Positions 50,632 through 59,505 are shown, counted from the stretch's first letter. The stretch is DNA of 64,000 bases from UBA10649 sp037130755 (GCA_037130755.1 JBAXSI010000002.1:113904-177903), one strand, 5' to 3'. The notes: generated from the sequence alone by a model not told the origin. A program made the numbers and translations.

Positions 50632-51575
50632 CAGGACCCATCCGCCTCGGAACCCGGGGTAGTGCGCTCGCTCGCACTCAGTCACAGACCGTCGCCGATT
50701 CGCTTGCCGTCGCATCCGGTCGCCCCGTCGAGCTCGTCATCATCAAGACCGTCGGTGACGTCACGGCCGGGCCCCTGGCCAGCATGCCGCAGCCCGGTGT
50801 GTTCGTCTCGGCACTTCGCACCGCGCTGCTCGACGGCGACGTCGACGTCGTCGTCCACTCCATGAAGGACCTCCCGTCGGAGCCGGCGGACGGCATCGCC
50901 TTGGCCGCCGTGCCGCCGCGCGCAGATCCGCATGACGCGCTGGTCTCCGCCAACCGTGGCGACCTGGACGCCCTGCCGAACGGCGCCCGCGTCGGCACCA
51001 GTTCGCCCCGCCGTGCGGCCCGACTCCGGTCGATACGTCCCGACCTTGCGATCGAGGACCTGCGGGGGAACGTCGACTCCCGGATCGCCAAGGTGCGTGA
51101 CGGGCAGCTTGACGCAACCATCCTCGCCGTGGCCGGGCTCACGCGACTTGGACGTGCCGACGAGATCGACGCGATCATCGACATGGGCACGATGCTCGCC
51201 GCCCCCGCGCAGGGAGCTCTTGCGGTGGAGTGCCGAAGCCACGACGTCGAGATGGTTCGAGCGTTGTCCGCACTCGACGACACGGCCACTCGGGTGACGA
51301 CCACCGCTGAGCGGGCCGTCCTGTCGGCGGTCGGCGCGACGTGCGCCTCGGCGGTGGGCGCGCACGCGTCCTGGGTTGATGGCCGACTGACGCTCGTCGC
51401 CGACGTCTCTGGGCGCGCCGTCGACCAGCACGTGATCGTCGCCAGTGACGTCGTGCTCGACGCATCAGGCCCCTCCGCCGTCGAGTCAGCTCGACAGTTG
51501 GGCGGTGAGGTCGGGCGCCAGCTGCTTGATGCGGGTGCGGGTGCCTTCATCACGCCGGAATCCGCCGGTGCCTGA
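50628..51575 (+). CDS. hemC: Porphobilinogen deaminase (hydroxymethylbilane synthase)
   Basis: This 315-aa enzyme joins four porphobilinogens into hydroxymethylbilane. RLGTRGSALARTQSQTVAD starts the protein, VVHSMKDLP carries the catalytic Asp (D81), and GTSSPRRAAR and LRGNVDSRI bind substrate carboxylates. C239 in GATCASAVGA should hold the dipyrromethane cofactor; the surrounding motif is looser than the usual GGCQVP. The ATG overlaps the hemA stop (ATGA). The stop lies inside the start region of hemD. Confidence 0.96.
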   Translation: MTGPIRLGTRGSALARTQSQTVADSLAVASGRPVELVIIKTVGDVTAGPLASMPQPGVFVSALRTALLDGDVDVVVHSMKDLPSEPADGIALAAVPPRADPHDALVSANRGDLDALPNGARVGTSSPRRAARLRSIRPDLAIEDLRGNVDSRIAKVRDGQLDATILAVAGLTRLGRADEIDAIIDMGTMLAAPAQGALAVECRSHDVEMVRALSALDDTATRVTTTAERAVLSAVGATCASAVGAHASWVDGRLTLVADVSGRAVDQHVIVASDVVLDASGPSAVESARQLGGEVGRQLLDAGAGAFITPESAGA

Positions 51576-52350
51576 CGTCCTTCTGGTGCGTGCGCTTGGC
51601 GGCGACGACAAGGATGCAGGCACTCTCCGCGAGCGCGGCCTGACTGTCGTCGAAGACCCGTTTCTTGTTGTACGAGCGTGTGCAGATCCGGGTGCTGGCG
51701 AACGCGCCGAACGCGTGCTTGCCGCGATCTCCGACACCGCGGACTGGCTCGTGGTCACGTCGCAGGCTGCCCTCAGGGCGCTCATCGACCTCACCTCGGA
51801 GACATCCCTGCGGAGCAGCATCGCCGGTGGCCGCGACCGGGGGCTTCAGTTCGCCACCGTCGGTGAGGTGACCAGCGCGGCCATGACCGATCTGGGCGCA
51901 ACCCCGGTGCTCGTGCCTTCGGTGAGCACGGCTGAGGCGCTGCGACAGGACCTCGCCACATGGGGGCCCGCGACGATCATCGCGCCGCAGGGCAGCCAGG
52001 CGATGAAGGGCCTCGCCGGTGGGCTGCGGTCCCTCGGCTGGCAGGTGGACGAGGTGGTGGTCTACGAGACGAGCACGGTTGGGGCGCGGCCTGAGGCCGC
52101 CGATCGCCTAGCGGCCGGCGACTTCGCCGTCGTCGTGCTGCGGTCGCCTACCGCCGTGCGGGCGGTCGCGTCCTTCGTACCGAGACTCCCGGACGGCACG
52201 ACGGTCGTCTGCGGGGGCCCCACGACCGCGGCGGAGGTGGAGCGGACCGGCCTCGGTACGGTCGTCATCAGTCCCGGCCCGACGGCTGACGCCGTTGCCG
52301 ACGCGGTCCAGGCCTGCCTCGCCGATGGCATCACAAAGGAGCGACCATGA
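51568..52350 (+). CDS. hemD: Uroporphyrinogen III synthase
   Basis: This 260-aa enzyme closes and inverts hydroxymethylbilane. The family is poorly conserved; supports are PDVLLVRALGGDD at the start, DWLVVTSQAALRAL, FATVGEVTSAAMTDLG, the second-domain VDEVVVYETSTV, and VVLRSPTAVRAVASF with VCGGPTTAAEVERTGL at the end. These fit the two-domain hemD pattern. GTG 51568 overlaps hemC by 8 bases; a longer frame from 51445 lies inside hemC. Its stop overlaps the hemB ATG. It is a stand-alone HemD, not fused to a methyltransferase (CobA/SUMT). Confidence 0.92.
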   Translation: MPDVLLVRALGGDDKDAGTLRERGLTVVEDPFLVVRACADPGAGERAERVLAAISDTADWLVVTSQAALRALIDLTSETSLRSSIAGGRDRGLQFATVGEVTSAAMTDLGATPVLVPSVSTAEALRQDLATWGPATIIAPQGSQAMKGLAGGLRSLGWQVDEVVVYETSTVGARPEAADRLAAGDFAVVVLRSPTAVRAVASFVPRLPDGTTVVCGGPTTAAEVERTGLGTVVISPGPTADAVADAVQACLADGITKERP

Positions 52351-53330
52351 CCTCTCCCTACGAGCGGCCTCGCCGACTGCGCACCACGCCCGCGATGCGT
52401 CGCCTCGTGCGCGAGACGAGGTTGAGCGCCAGCCAGTTCGTCCTCCCTGCCTTCCTTCGCGAGGGGCTGACCGCGCCGGTGGAGATCGACGGGATGAAGG
52501 GCGTCATGCAGCATTCCCGCGACTCGCTCAAGCGCGCTTCCGCTGAGGCGGTTGCGTCCGGCGTCAGCGGAATCATGCTGTTCGGGGTGCCCGAGTCGCG
52601 CGACGCGTTGGGCACGGAGGCATGCAGCCTGGAAGGCGTGCTCTCGGTGGCCGTTGCGGACGTGCGCGCCGAAGTCGGCGACGACGCCGTCATCATCGCG
52701 GACCTGTGCCTTGACGAGTTCACCGATCACGGGCACTGCGGTGTCCTCGACGCGAACGGGAACGTCGACAACGACGCGACGCTGATGACCTACCAACGCA
52801 TGGCCGGCGTACTGGCCGAAGCCGGGGCGCACATGGTCGGCACCAGCGGGATGATGGACGGGCAGGTGGCCGCGGTCCGCGAGGCACTTGACGACCTCGA
52901 CCGCACCGACGTGTCGATCCTCGCCTACGCGGCCAAGTACGCGTCAGCCTTCTACGGTCCGTTCCGCAACGCCGTCGAGTCGAAGCTGTCGGGCGACCGC
53001 CGCACCTACCAGCAGGATCCGGCGAACCGCAAGGAATCGATGCGCGAGGTGCGTCTCGACGTCGCCGAGGGTGCGGACATCGTCATGGTCAAGCCCGGCC
53101 TGCCGTATCTCGACATCATCGCCGATGTGGCCGCGGAGGTCGACGTGCCGGTAGCGGCGTACGTCGTCTCAGGGGAGATGGCGATGATCGAGTACGCGGC
53201 CGCGGCGGGTGCCATCGACCGTCGTCGCTCGATCCTCGAGGCGCTCACGTCGGTCAACCGTGCGGGCGCTGAAGTCATCTGCACGTACTGGGCAACCGAG
53301 GTCGCAGCCTGGCTGCGGGAGGAGAACTGA
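52347..53330 (+). CDS. hemB: Porphobilinogen synthase (ALA dehydratase)
   Basis: This 327-aa enzyme condenses two 5-aminolevulinates to porphobilinogen. The active-site lysines are K197 (AYAAKYASAFYGPFR) and K249 (MVKPGLPY). The metal region reads DLCLDEFTDHGHCG: C121 and C131 with Asp at 123 in place of a middle Cys, a mixed form between zinc and magnesium types. GTSGMMDGQVAAVR is the next block, near the actinobacterial form. The ATG overlaps the hemD stop (ATGA). The stop is 1 base before the hemL ATG. Confidence 0.97.
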   Translation: MTSPYERPRRLRTTPAMRRLVRETRLSASQFVLPAFLREGLTAPVEIDGMKGVMQHSRDSLKRASAEAVASGVSGIMLFGVPESRDALGTEACSLEGVLSVAVADVRAEVGDDAVIIADLCLDEFTDHGHCGVLDANGNVDNDATLMTYQRMAGVLAEAGAHMVGTSGMMDGQVAAVREALDDLDRTDVSILAYAAKYASAFYGPFRNAVESKLSGDRRTYQQDPANRKESMREVRLDVAEGADIVMVKPGLPYLDIIADVAAEVDVPVAAYVVSGEMAMIEYAAAAGAIDRRRSILEALTSVNRAGAEVICTYWATEVAAWLREEN

Positions 53331-53331
53331 C

Positions 53332-54633
53332 ATGACGTCGCGAGCTGGCTCGGCACAGTGGCACGAGCGGGCCTGTCGGGTCGTGCCCGGTGGCGTGAGC
53401 TCCCCGGTTCGCGCGTTTCGCGCAGTAGGTGGGCATCCGGTCTACTTCGCGTCCGGCGAGGGCGCCTGGGTCACCGATGTCGACGGCAACTCCTACGTGG
53501 ACATGGTGGGCTCCTGGGGCCCGATGATCCTCGGGCACGCGCACCCTCAGGTCGTCGCGGCGGTCACCGACGTTGTTCGGCACTCGTCCTCCTTTGGCGC
53601 TCCGACGATGGCCGAGACGCTGCTGGCGGAGGAAATCGTCTCGCGGGTCTCGGCGGTGGAGCGCGTGCGCTTCGTCTCGTCGGGCACGGAGTCCGTCATG
53701 ACGGCGATCCGCCTCGCGCGCGCCGCGACGGGCCGTGACCTCATCGTCAAGTTCGCCGGTTGCTACCACGGGCATGTGGATGCGCTCCTCGTACAGGCCG
53801 GCTCGGGCGTTGCCACGCTCGGGCTGCCCAACTCGCCGGGCGTCACCGAGGGCAATGTGGCAGACACGATCGTGCTGCCGTACAACGATCGCGCGGCCGT
53901 GGAGGCATTGTTCGCCGAGCGTGGCGACCGCATTGCGGCCGTGTTCACCGAGGCGATTCCAGCGAACATGGGCGTCGTCCCGCCGGAAGGTGACTTCAAC
54001 CACTTCCTGCGTCAGATCACCGAGCGCCACGGCACGGTGTTCGTCTTCGACGAGGTGATGACGGGCTTCCGAGTCGGGAGCGCCGGCTGGTGGGGCGAGA
54101 CCGGACGCGGTGAGGGATGGACGCCCGACCTGTTCACGTACGGGAAGGTGATCGGTGGCGGCTACCCGCTCGCCGCGGTGGCGGGGAAGGCGTCGATCCT
54201 CGACCAGTTGGCACCGCTTGGCCCGGTGTATCAGGCAGGGACCTTGAGCGGCAATCCCGTCGCCGCCACCGCTGGTCTGGTCACGCTCCAGCACTGCACC
54301 GATGATGTCTACGCGCATCTCAATGATCAGGCGGACGCCGTCGGCCGGATCGTGTCTGATGCCCTCACGCAGGCGGGTGTTCCGAACCGGCTTCAGTCGG
54401 CGGGTAGCCTGTTCAGCGTCTTCTTTCGCGAGGGCGAGGTGCAGAACTTCGCCGACGCTGCAGACCAGGACGAGGCTGCCTTCGGCCGCTTCTTCAACGC
54501 GATGCTCGACGAAGGAGTCTCGCTTCCGCCGTCGGCGTTCGAAGCGTGGTTCGTGTCGAACGCCCACGGTGACCGCGAACTCGAGCGGATCGAGCAGGCC
54601 GCAAGGATTGCCGCGCAGGCAGCGGCAGGCTGA
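53332..54633 (+). CDS. hemL: Glutamate-1-semialdehyde 2,1-aminomutase
   Basis: This 433-aa PLP enzyme moves the amino group of glutamate-1-semialdehyde to give 5-aminolevulinate. The PLP lysine lies in LFTYGKVIGGGYPLAAVAG. Other family blocks are VPGGVSSPVRAFRAVGG, YVDMVGSWGPMILGHAHP, SSGTESVMTAIRLARA, FAGCYHGHVDALLVQAGSG and FVFDEVMTGFR. ATG 53332 has GGGAGGAG upstream inside the end of hemB. It is the last gene of the operon, ending 1 base before the stop of the convergent SDR gene. With hemA it gives the C5 route to 5-aminolevulinate. Confidence 0.97.
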   Translation: MTSRAGSAQWHERACRVVPGGVSSPVRAFRAVGGHPVYFASGEGAWVTDVDGNSYVDMVGSWGPMILGHAHPQVVAAVTDVVRHSSSFGAPTMAETLLAEEIVSRVSAVERVRFVSSGTESVMTAIRLARAATGRDLIVKFAGCYHGHVDALLVQAGSGVATLGLPNSPGVTEGNVADTIVLPYNDRAAVEALFAERGDRIAAVFTEAIPANMGVVPPEGDFNHFLRQITERHGTVFVFDEVMTGFRVGSAGWWGETGRGEGWTPDLFTYGKVIGGGYPLAAVAGKASILDQLAPLGPVYQAGTLSGNPVAATAGLVTLQHCTDDVYAHLNDQADAVGRIVSDALTQAGVPNRLQSAGSLFSVFFREGEVQNFADAADQDEAAFGRFFNAMLDEGVSLPPSAFEAWFVSNAHGDRELERIEQAARIAAQAAAG

Positions 54634-54634
54634 C

Positions 54635-55432
54635 CTACTTCACGCCGAGTGAGTCCTTGGCCACCCGCTCGAACCATGAGTGGGGGAGCAGTCTCTTGGC
54701 GACCAGGCCGAACCGTTCGCCCGTCTTCCCGACGGAGATCCTTCGTCGTGGGTGCTGAGCCCGGAGTTGCGCAACGATCACGGCCGCGACGTCGGCGGGA
54801 TCGGCGCCGTTGCGCTCGTCACGCTCCATGACGCCGACCGCATGCTCATTGGCCTGCGCGTATGGCCCAGGATCTGCAGCGGCCATTCGTCGACTCGCGG
54901 TGAAGTCCGTGGCGAAGTTGCCCGGCTGCACCAAGGTCAGGTGGATGTCGAACGGGGCGACCTCGTAGGCGAGTGCCTCGGCCCAACCTTCCAGCGCGAA
55001 CTTGCTGGCGCTGTAGTACGCCTGGAAGGGGATGCCGATCTCGCCGCCGATGCTGCTCATCATCACGATGCGTCCACTGCCCGACGACCGCATGTGTGGA
55101 AGCACTGCCGTGACGACCCTGACGACTCCCCAGAAGTTGGTCTCGACCTGGGCACGGGCCTCGTCCATGGTGGTCGACTCCACCGGCCCCGCGAGTCCGT
55201 AGCCGGCGGCGCACACGACCGCGTCGATCCGGCCGTGCTCGTCGATCGTGGCCTGGATGGCCGACGCCACGGAGTCGTCGTCGTCGACGTCGACCACGAT
55301 GCCCGTCCATCCGCGGCCACCCGTGCCTCGCCGACTGCCCCCGACCACCGTCCAGCCCTGCTCGGCGAGGGCATTGCAGGTGACCTGGCCTAGTCCAGCG
55401 GACGCTCCGGTCACCAGGACGACACTTCCCAT
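54635..55432 (-). CDS. Short-chain dehydrogenase/reductase
   Basis: This 265-aa classical SDR has the NAD(P)-binding LVTGASAGLGQV, CAAGYGLAG (NNAG-type), the catalytic Ser in IVMMSSIGGEIGIP, and YYSASKFALEGWAEAL with Tyr and Lys. Residues after the second strand (GGSRRG) suggest NADP preference. The C-terminal LVQPGNFATDF is usual. GAGGAG lies about 11 bases before ATG 55432. It is convergent with hemL and divergent from the GGDEF gene at 55584. Substrate unknown. Confidence 0.93.
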   Translation of the reverse strand: MGSVVLVTGASAGLGQVTCNALAEQGWTVVGGSRRGTGGRGWTGIVVDVDDDDSVASAIQATIDEHGRIDAVVCAAGYGLAGPVESTTMDEARAQVETNFWGVVRVVTAVLPHMRSSGSGRIVMMSSIGGEIGIPFQAYYSASKFALEGWAEALAYEVAPFDIHLTLVQPGNFATDFTASRRMAAADPGPYAQANEHAVGVMERDERNGADPADVAAVIVAQLRAQHPRRRISVGKTGERFGLVAKRLLPHSWFERVAKDSLGVK

Positions 55433-55583
55433 TTCGCCAACATCTCCTCGTGAGTAAGCCTTGAAGCGGTCATTTCGGGCAAAGCCTTGATGGGCGGACG
55501 TTTTGTGCCCGCAAGTTCGTGCTGAGGCTGCTCATGAGAAGGTAGCGTCCGATTCACTCGCACGGGTAGGAGCGGCTGGGTAC

Positions 55584-56462
55584 ATGTCGGATAAGGCAAC
55601 GGAAGTCCTGCTTGGCGTCGTCCTGCCGGTGCTGCTGGTCGGCGTGATCTTGCTGGCCGACGCGATCGAAGGACCGAAGACCGCCTACGTCGGCGTGCTG
55701 GCTGTCGTGCCGATGCTGGCGGCAGTGTTCGCCCGCCCTTTGCTGACGTTCATCGTCGGCGCAATCGCTTGGACCGCTGCCTTCACGTTCGGGCACTTCG
55801 CGTCCGACGGGAACGTCACCGCGCAGACGGTGCGGCTCATCATCATCGGCCTGTCGACCCTCGCGGCCGTCGGCGCCGCGACGCTGCGCATGCGCCGCGA
55901 GGCCAAGCTCGGCGCAGCCCTCGAGGAGGCCGGTCATGCCGAGACACTACGGATCCAGGCGGAAAGTGATTCGCTTACTGGTCTGCTCAACAGGCGAGGA
56001 CTCCTTCGACTTCTCGAGAGCGGCGGCACCGCGACCACGCGGACGCTGACCCTCATGGACTGCGACAAGCTCAAGATCATCAACGACGAGTACGGGCACC
56101 TTGCTGGCGATGAGTTCCTCCGTGCGCTCGCTGGGCGTGTGCGATCGAACCTGGCCAGCCAGGACCACATCGGGCGCTGGGGAGGCGATGAGTTCCTGGT
56201 CGTGCAGGCTTTGTCCGTTGACCAGGCCGTCGGCACGATCCTGCGTCTTCGCGAGTCCATCAACGCCCCCGCGATCCAACTGCCCAGCGGGCCGATGCCG
56301 GCCAGCGTCTCCATCGGTGTCGCCGAGTGGGTCCCTGGTCAGGCGTTCGACGACGCGCTGGCGGCCGCTGACCGTGCGCTGTATCGGGCCAAGTCCGCTG
56401 GCGGCAATCGTGTTGAGGTGTCCGACGAAACCGTGGGCAAGGGACTCGCGGAGCGCTCGTGA
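55584..56462 (+). CDS. Membrane diguanylate cyclase (GGDEF)
   Basis: This 292-aa protein has four hydrophobic segments (about residues 7-100: LLGVVLPVLLVGVILL, VGVLAVVPMLAAVFA, LIIIGLSTLAAVGAA) and a cytoplasmic GGDEF domain with MDCDKLKIINDEYGHLAGDEFL, WGGDEF (200-204) and AADRALYRAK, all intact. The inhibitory-site position reads ASQD, so RxxD is missing. ATG 55584 fits better than the longer frame because the helices start right after it; AGGAG lies 9 bases before it. Its stop overlaps the mutarotase GTG (GTGA). Size and layout match the protein at 19469-20347. Confidence 0.9.
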   Translation: MSDKATEVLLGVVLPVLLVGVILLADAIEGPKTAYVGVLAVVPMLAAVFARPLLTFIVGAIAWTAAFTFGHFASDGNVTAQTVRLIIIGLSTLAAVGAATLRMRREAKLGAALEEAGHAETLRIQAESDSLTGLLNRRGLLRLLESGGTATTRTLTLMDCDKLKIINDEYGHLAGDEFLRALAGRVRSNLASQDHIGRWGGDEFLVVQALSVDQAVGTILRLRESINAPAIQLPSGPMPASVSIGVAEWVPGQAFDDALAAADRALYRAKSAGGNRVEVSDETVGKGLAERS

Positions 56463-57298
56463 GTGTGCTGCGGGAGCCCCTTCGGCTCTCGACCGCTAGC
56501 GGAACGGGAGCGATCTTCGACCACGGTTCACACGTCGTTTCGTGGCGGCCGGCCGGGCAGTCCGAAGTCCTGTGGATGAGCGGGACCAGCACATTCGATT
56601 CGGGGACAGCGATCCGCGGCGGAATCCCCATCTGCTTCCCGTGGTTCGGATCGGGTCGCGACTCCACCCTGATCCCTGCGCACGGATTCGCCCGGCTGAC
56701 GTCGTGGACCCTGGTGGACGTGGTGGAGCGAGACGGCGCAGTGACCGCCACGCACTCGTTGCTCGACACCCGGCTCACGCAGAACGCCTTTCCGCACCGA
56801 TTCATGGCGGTGCACACCGCTCGCTTCGGTGAGCACCTTGACGTGCACCTGAGCGTGGAGAACCTGGGCGACTCGGAGTTCAGCTATGAAGCGGCCCTGC
56901 ATACGTACCTTCGCGTCGGAGACAGCCGGCAGATCTCCGTCCACGGCCTTGACGGCGTTGACTACATCGACAAGGTCGACGGCGCGAGTCTGAAGACTCA
57001 GGAGGGCGACCTAACCGTCGCCGCGGAGACCGATCGCATCTACCGGACGGGTTCTGGTGTCGACGTCATCGACCCTGTCCTCGGCCGGACGGTCCATGTG
57101 CGCATGTCCCACTCGGCCGACACGGTCGTGTGGAATCCGTGGATCACTCGGGCGACTGCGCTGGCCGACTTCGACGACGACGGATGGCAGTCCATGGTCT
57201 GCATCGAAGGTGCCAACGTCCTGGAGAACGCGATCTCCTTAGCGCCCGGTGAGATCCACTCCATGGGCTACCAGCTTTCCGTCGGTGCGCTGGCCTGA
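56459..57298 (+). CDS. D-hexose-6-phosphate mutarotase (YeaD-like)
   Basis: This 279-aa cytosolic enzyme of the aldose-1-epimerase superfamily interconverts anomers of glucose-6-phosphate. Blocks: GAIFDHGSHVVSWRP, IRGGIPICFPWFG, AHGFARLTSW (first catalytic His), YEAALHTYLRVGD (second His) and WQSMVCIEGANVLENAI (catalytic Glu). GTG 56459 overlaps the GGDEF stop (GTGA), an unusual partnership that implies coupled translation rather than shared function. The gene is convergent with the DUF2233 lipoprotein. Confidence 0.9.
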   Translation: MSVLREPLRLSTASGTGAIFDHGSHVVSWRPAGQSEVLWMSGTSTFDSGTAIRGGIPICFPWFGSGRDSTLIPAHGFARLTSWTLVDVVERDGAVTATHSLLDTRLTQNAFPHRFMAVHTARFGEHLDVHLSVENLGDSEFSYEAALHTYLRVGDSRQISVHGLDGVDYIDKVDGASLKTQEGDLTVAAETDRIYRTGSGVDVIDPVLGRTVHVRMSHSADTVVWNPWITRATALADFDDDGWQSMVCIEGANVLENAISLAPGEIHSMGYQLSVGALA

Positions 57299-57301
57299 GA
57301 C

Positions 57302-58369
57302 TCAGTTCGCGGGGGCCTTCGCGGGCCTTGTCAGCGCGACGAAGAAGTCCTTCTGGAACCGGTGCAGGTAGGCGGATGCATCACGCCAGATCGAGGGTTG
57401 GATGCGGTGGCCCACAGGCGGGCTGCTGCCCTTCGGTGCGTCGTACACGAAGCCTGTCGGCCACGACTTGTTCATGTCGAGGATGATCGCGGTCTCAGCG
57501 CCCGCGCCCGCCAGAGCCTGAGCCATCGCGGGTGCCGAGACCTCGCTGCCGTAGGCGAACACGAGGGAGCCGTCGGCGAGCTCGCCGAGCGCTGACCTGT
57601 TGGCGTGCGGAAGCCCGTGGTCGGCCTGGCCCCAGGTTCCCCGCGCGTCCCCGCTCTTGGCGCGTGCCTGAGAGTGCAGGACTAGGGGCTTCATGTTCTG
57701 GCGAACGAGGCGCGTTCCGGCCGGAACGTGGTTCCCGTTGCGCCAGTCCACCACGGTCAGCCGGCCCTGCCTGTCGATGACGATCGAGGAGAGACCGTTG
57801 CGCAGCGGTCGCACTGTCTTGTGGTCGTAGTAGTACCCGCCCGCACCGTCCTTGAGTTGGAAGGCGCCGTTGAAGGCCGCGACCATCCGGCTCGTCCACG
57901 TGGACGGCTTGTTGTCGATGCGGCGCACGGGTCCGGACTCGGGGAAGTTGTACCCGGGGATGTATCGAAACCGCAGGAGGGCGGGATTCATCCACATCAT
58001 GCCGATCGAGCCGTGGCCGGTCTGGGCTACCCACACGGGGTGCTGCTTGCGGACCTTGCGCCCCATGGGCTTCCACGTGAGGCCGTTCACCTTCGGCGGT
58101 GCCAGGCTGGAGGGCGGCGGTGCTGATGGCACTGGCGCCGACCCTGACGGGAGCGCGGTGGCGACCGCCGATGGCGTCGCGGGAACGGCGGGTCCCGAAC
58201 TCGCCGCATTCGGATCGGGCGACGACGCCTGTGCGGGCGTCGGGTCGCTGGCCGCCGTCGCGTCGGCAGCCGCGCCCACGGATGCAACTGTCGCATCGGT
58301 GGCGGACTGGCACGCCGTCAGCACGAGGGCGGCAGTCGCGAGAAACACCCCGCCACGTCTGAACCGCAT
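57302..58369 (-). CDS. Lipoprotein with phosphodiester glycosidase (DUF2233/NAGPA-like) domain
   Basis: This 355-aa protein has a lipobox (ALVLTACQS), an Ala/Pro/Ser-rich linker (about residues 22-85), and a C-terminal NAGPA-like domain. Marks are FNGAFQLKDGAGGYYYD, NGLSSIVIDRQGRLTVVDW, ADGSLVFAYGS, MAQALAGAGAETAIILDMN and WPTGFVYD. Family members cleave GlcNAc-phosphodiester links or act in exopolysaccharide metabolism, so an extracellular role on glycans is likely. ATG 58369 lies 43 bases after the LacI gene stop and is probably read with it. No ribosome site is seen; GACAAT ends 6 bases upstream. Confidence 0.87.
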   Translation of the reverse strand: MRFRRGGVFLATAALVLTACQSATDATVASVGAAADATAASDPTPAQASSPDPNAASSGPAVPATPSAVATALPSGSAPVPSAPPPSSLAPPKVNGLTWKPMGRKVRKQHPVWVAQTGHGSIGMMWMNPALLRFRYIPGYNFPESGPVRRIDNKPSTWTSRMVAAFNGAFQLKDGAGGYYYDHKTVRPLRNGLSSIVIDRQGRLTVVDWRNGNHVPAGTRLVRQNMKPLVLHSQARAKSGDARGTWGQADHGLPHANRSALGELADGSLVFAYGSEVSAPAMAQALAGAGAETAIILDMNKSWPTGFVYDAPKGSSPPVGHRIQPSIWRDASAYLHRFQKDFFVALTRPAKAPAN

Positions 58370-58412
58370 AGGAGCATTGTCGCTCGCGATGCCTGTTGGC
58401 GTGCTGTGCGGG

Positions 58413-59435
58413 CTAGGCAGGACGAGGTGGTCCGGTACTCGAGCGGATAACGAGAACCTCGGGTGCGAGCAGTCGCAGTCCACCTGGGTCAGCACCGCCG
58501 ATACGGGCGAGCACGGTCTGGGCCACGGCGATCGCGAGGCGATCGGCCCGCTGCTCGATGGTCGTCAACGAGATGTGCTCGAGGGCTGCCTCGTTCACGT
58601 CGTCGAAGCCCACCACCGAGACGTCCTCGGGAACCCGGACCCCACGCCGTGCGAGCACGTCGAGGAGTCCGAATGCCGACTGGTCGTTGTAGCCGATGAT
58701 CGCCGTCGGCAAGGGGCCGGACTTCAGCATGCGTTCCGCGGTTGCGGCGCCATCCGTTCGAGTCCCGCCTGAGGGGACGATCGTGATGAAGTCGGCGAGC
58801 CCGGCCTCGGTCATGGCCGTGACGTAGCCGGACCGGCGCGGTTCAGCGCTGACGAAGTCTCCGCCGTCGATGTAGTGAATCTGTGAGTGGCCCAGCGACT
58901 TGAGGTGATCGACGGTCAGGCGAAGGCCGGCGGTGTCGTCCACGCGCAGGGCGTCGATCTCGGCAAGGTCGACATGGCGGTCAACGACGACCGTGGGCAC
59001 TTCGCGATCCAGTCCCGTGAGCCGGGCAAGCTCGTCATCGGGAACTTCGGGGCCGATGAGGATCAGTGCCGCGCAGCGCTGTGCGAGGAGAGCCTCGACG
59101 GCATTGGACAGCGATCGCGATTTCGTGGTCCATGACAGGGAGAGTTCGTAGCCGCCGAGCAGCGCATCCTCATGCAGCGCCTCGGTGACGGCGACGTGGA
59201 ACGGATGGACCGCGGTGAGTGTGACGCCAATGAGCCGACTGTCGCGGCTGCGCAGCTTGCGGGCCCGCTCGTCGGGTCGGTAGCCGAGCTCGGCGGCGGC
59301 GGCCAGTACTCGCTCGCGAGTGGCGGGGCTGGCGCCAGGAACGCCGCGGAAGACCGTGGACACGAGTGACCGCGAAACACCGGCCCGCTCGGCCACGTCG
59401 AGCATCGTCGCGTGCCTCGTGCGGGGTTCGGCCAC
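58413..59435 (-). CDS. LacI-family transcriptional regulator
   Basis: This 340-aa regulator has a LacI helix-turn-helix (ATMLDVAERAGVSRSLVSTV), the hinge region with RPDERARKLRS, and a periplasmic-binding-protein-like sensor domain (LIGVTLTAVHPFHVAVTEAL, AAALILIGPEV-like strand, VPEDVSVVGFDDVNEA). Such proteins bind sugars and repress sugar genes. GTG 59435 puts about 10 residues before the helix-turn-helix, as usual; TATCGT ends 6 bases upstream, so it is probably leaderless. It is upstream of the glycosidase lipoprotein, which it may control. The sugar is unknown. Confidence 0.93.
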   Translation of the reverse strand: MAEPRTRHATMLDVAERAGVSRSLVSTVFRGVPGASPATRERVLAAAAELGYRPDERARKLRSRDSRLIGVTLTAVHPFHVAVTEALHEDALLGGYELSLSWTTKSRSLSNAVEALLAQRCAALILIGPEVPDDELARLTGLDREVPTVVVDRHVDLAEIDALRVDDTAGLRLTVDHLKSLGHSQIHYIDGGDFVSAEPRRSGYVTAMTEAGLADFITIVPSGGTRTDGAATAERMLKSGPLPTAIIGYNDQSAFGLLDVLARRGVRVPEDVSVVGFDDVNEAALEHISLTTIEQRADRLAIAVAQTVLARIGGADPGGLRLLAPEVLVIRSSTGPPRPA

Positions 59436-59441
59436 TGCTCG

Positions 59442-59447
59442 ACGATA
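59442..59447 (-). promoter_or_regulatory. Candidate -10 box (TATCGT), leaderless lacI-type gene
   Basis: TATCGT fits TANNNT and ends 6 bases before GTG 59435. No Shine-Dalgarno sequence is present. Confidence 0.45.
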
Positions 59448-59505
59448 CCGACAATGCCCCACGAAAGGGTCATCGCGCCCTGAGTGCCGGTGTAGCGTCG
59501 GAGGA

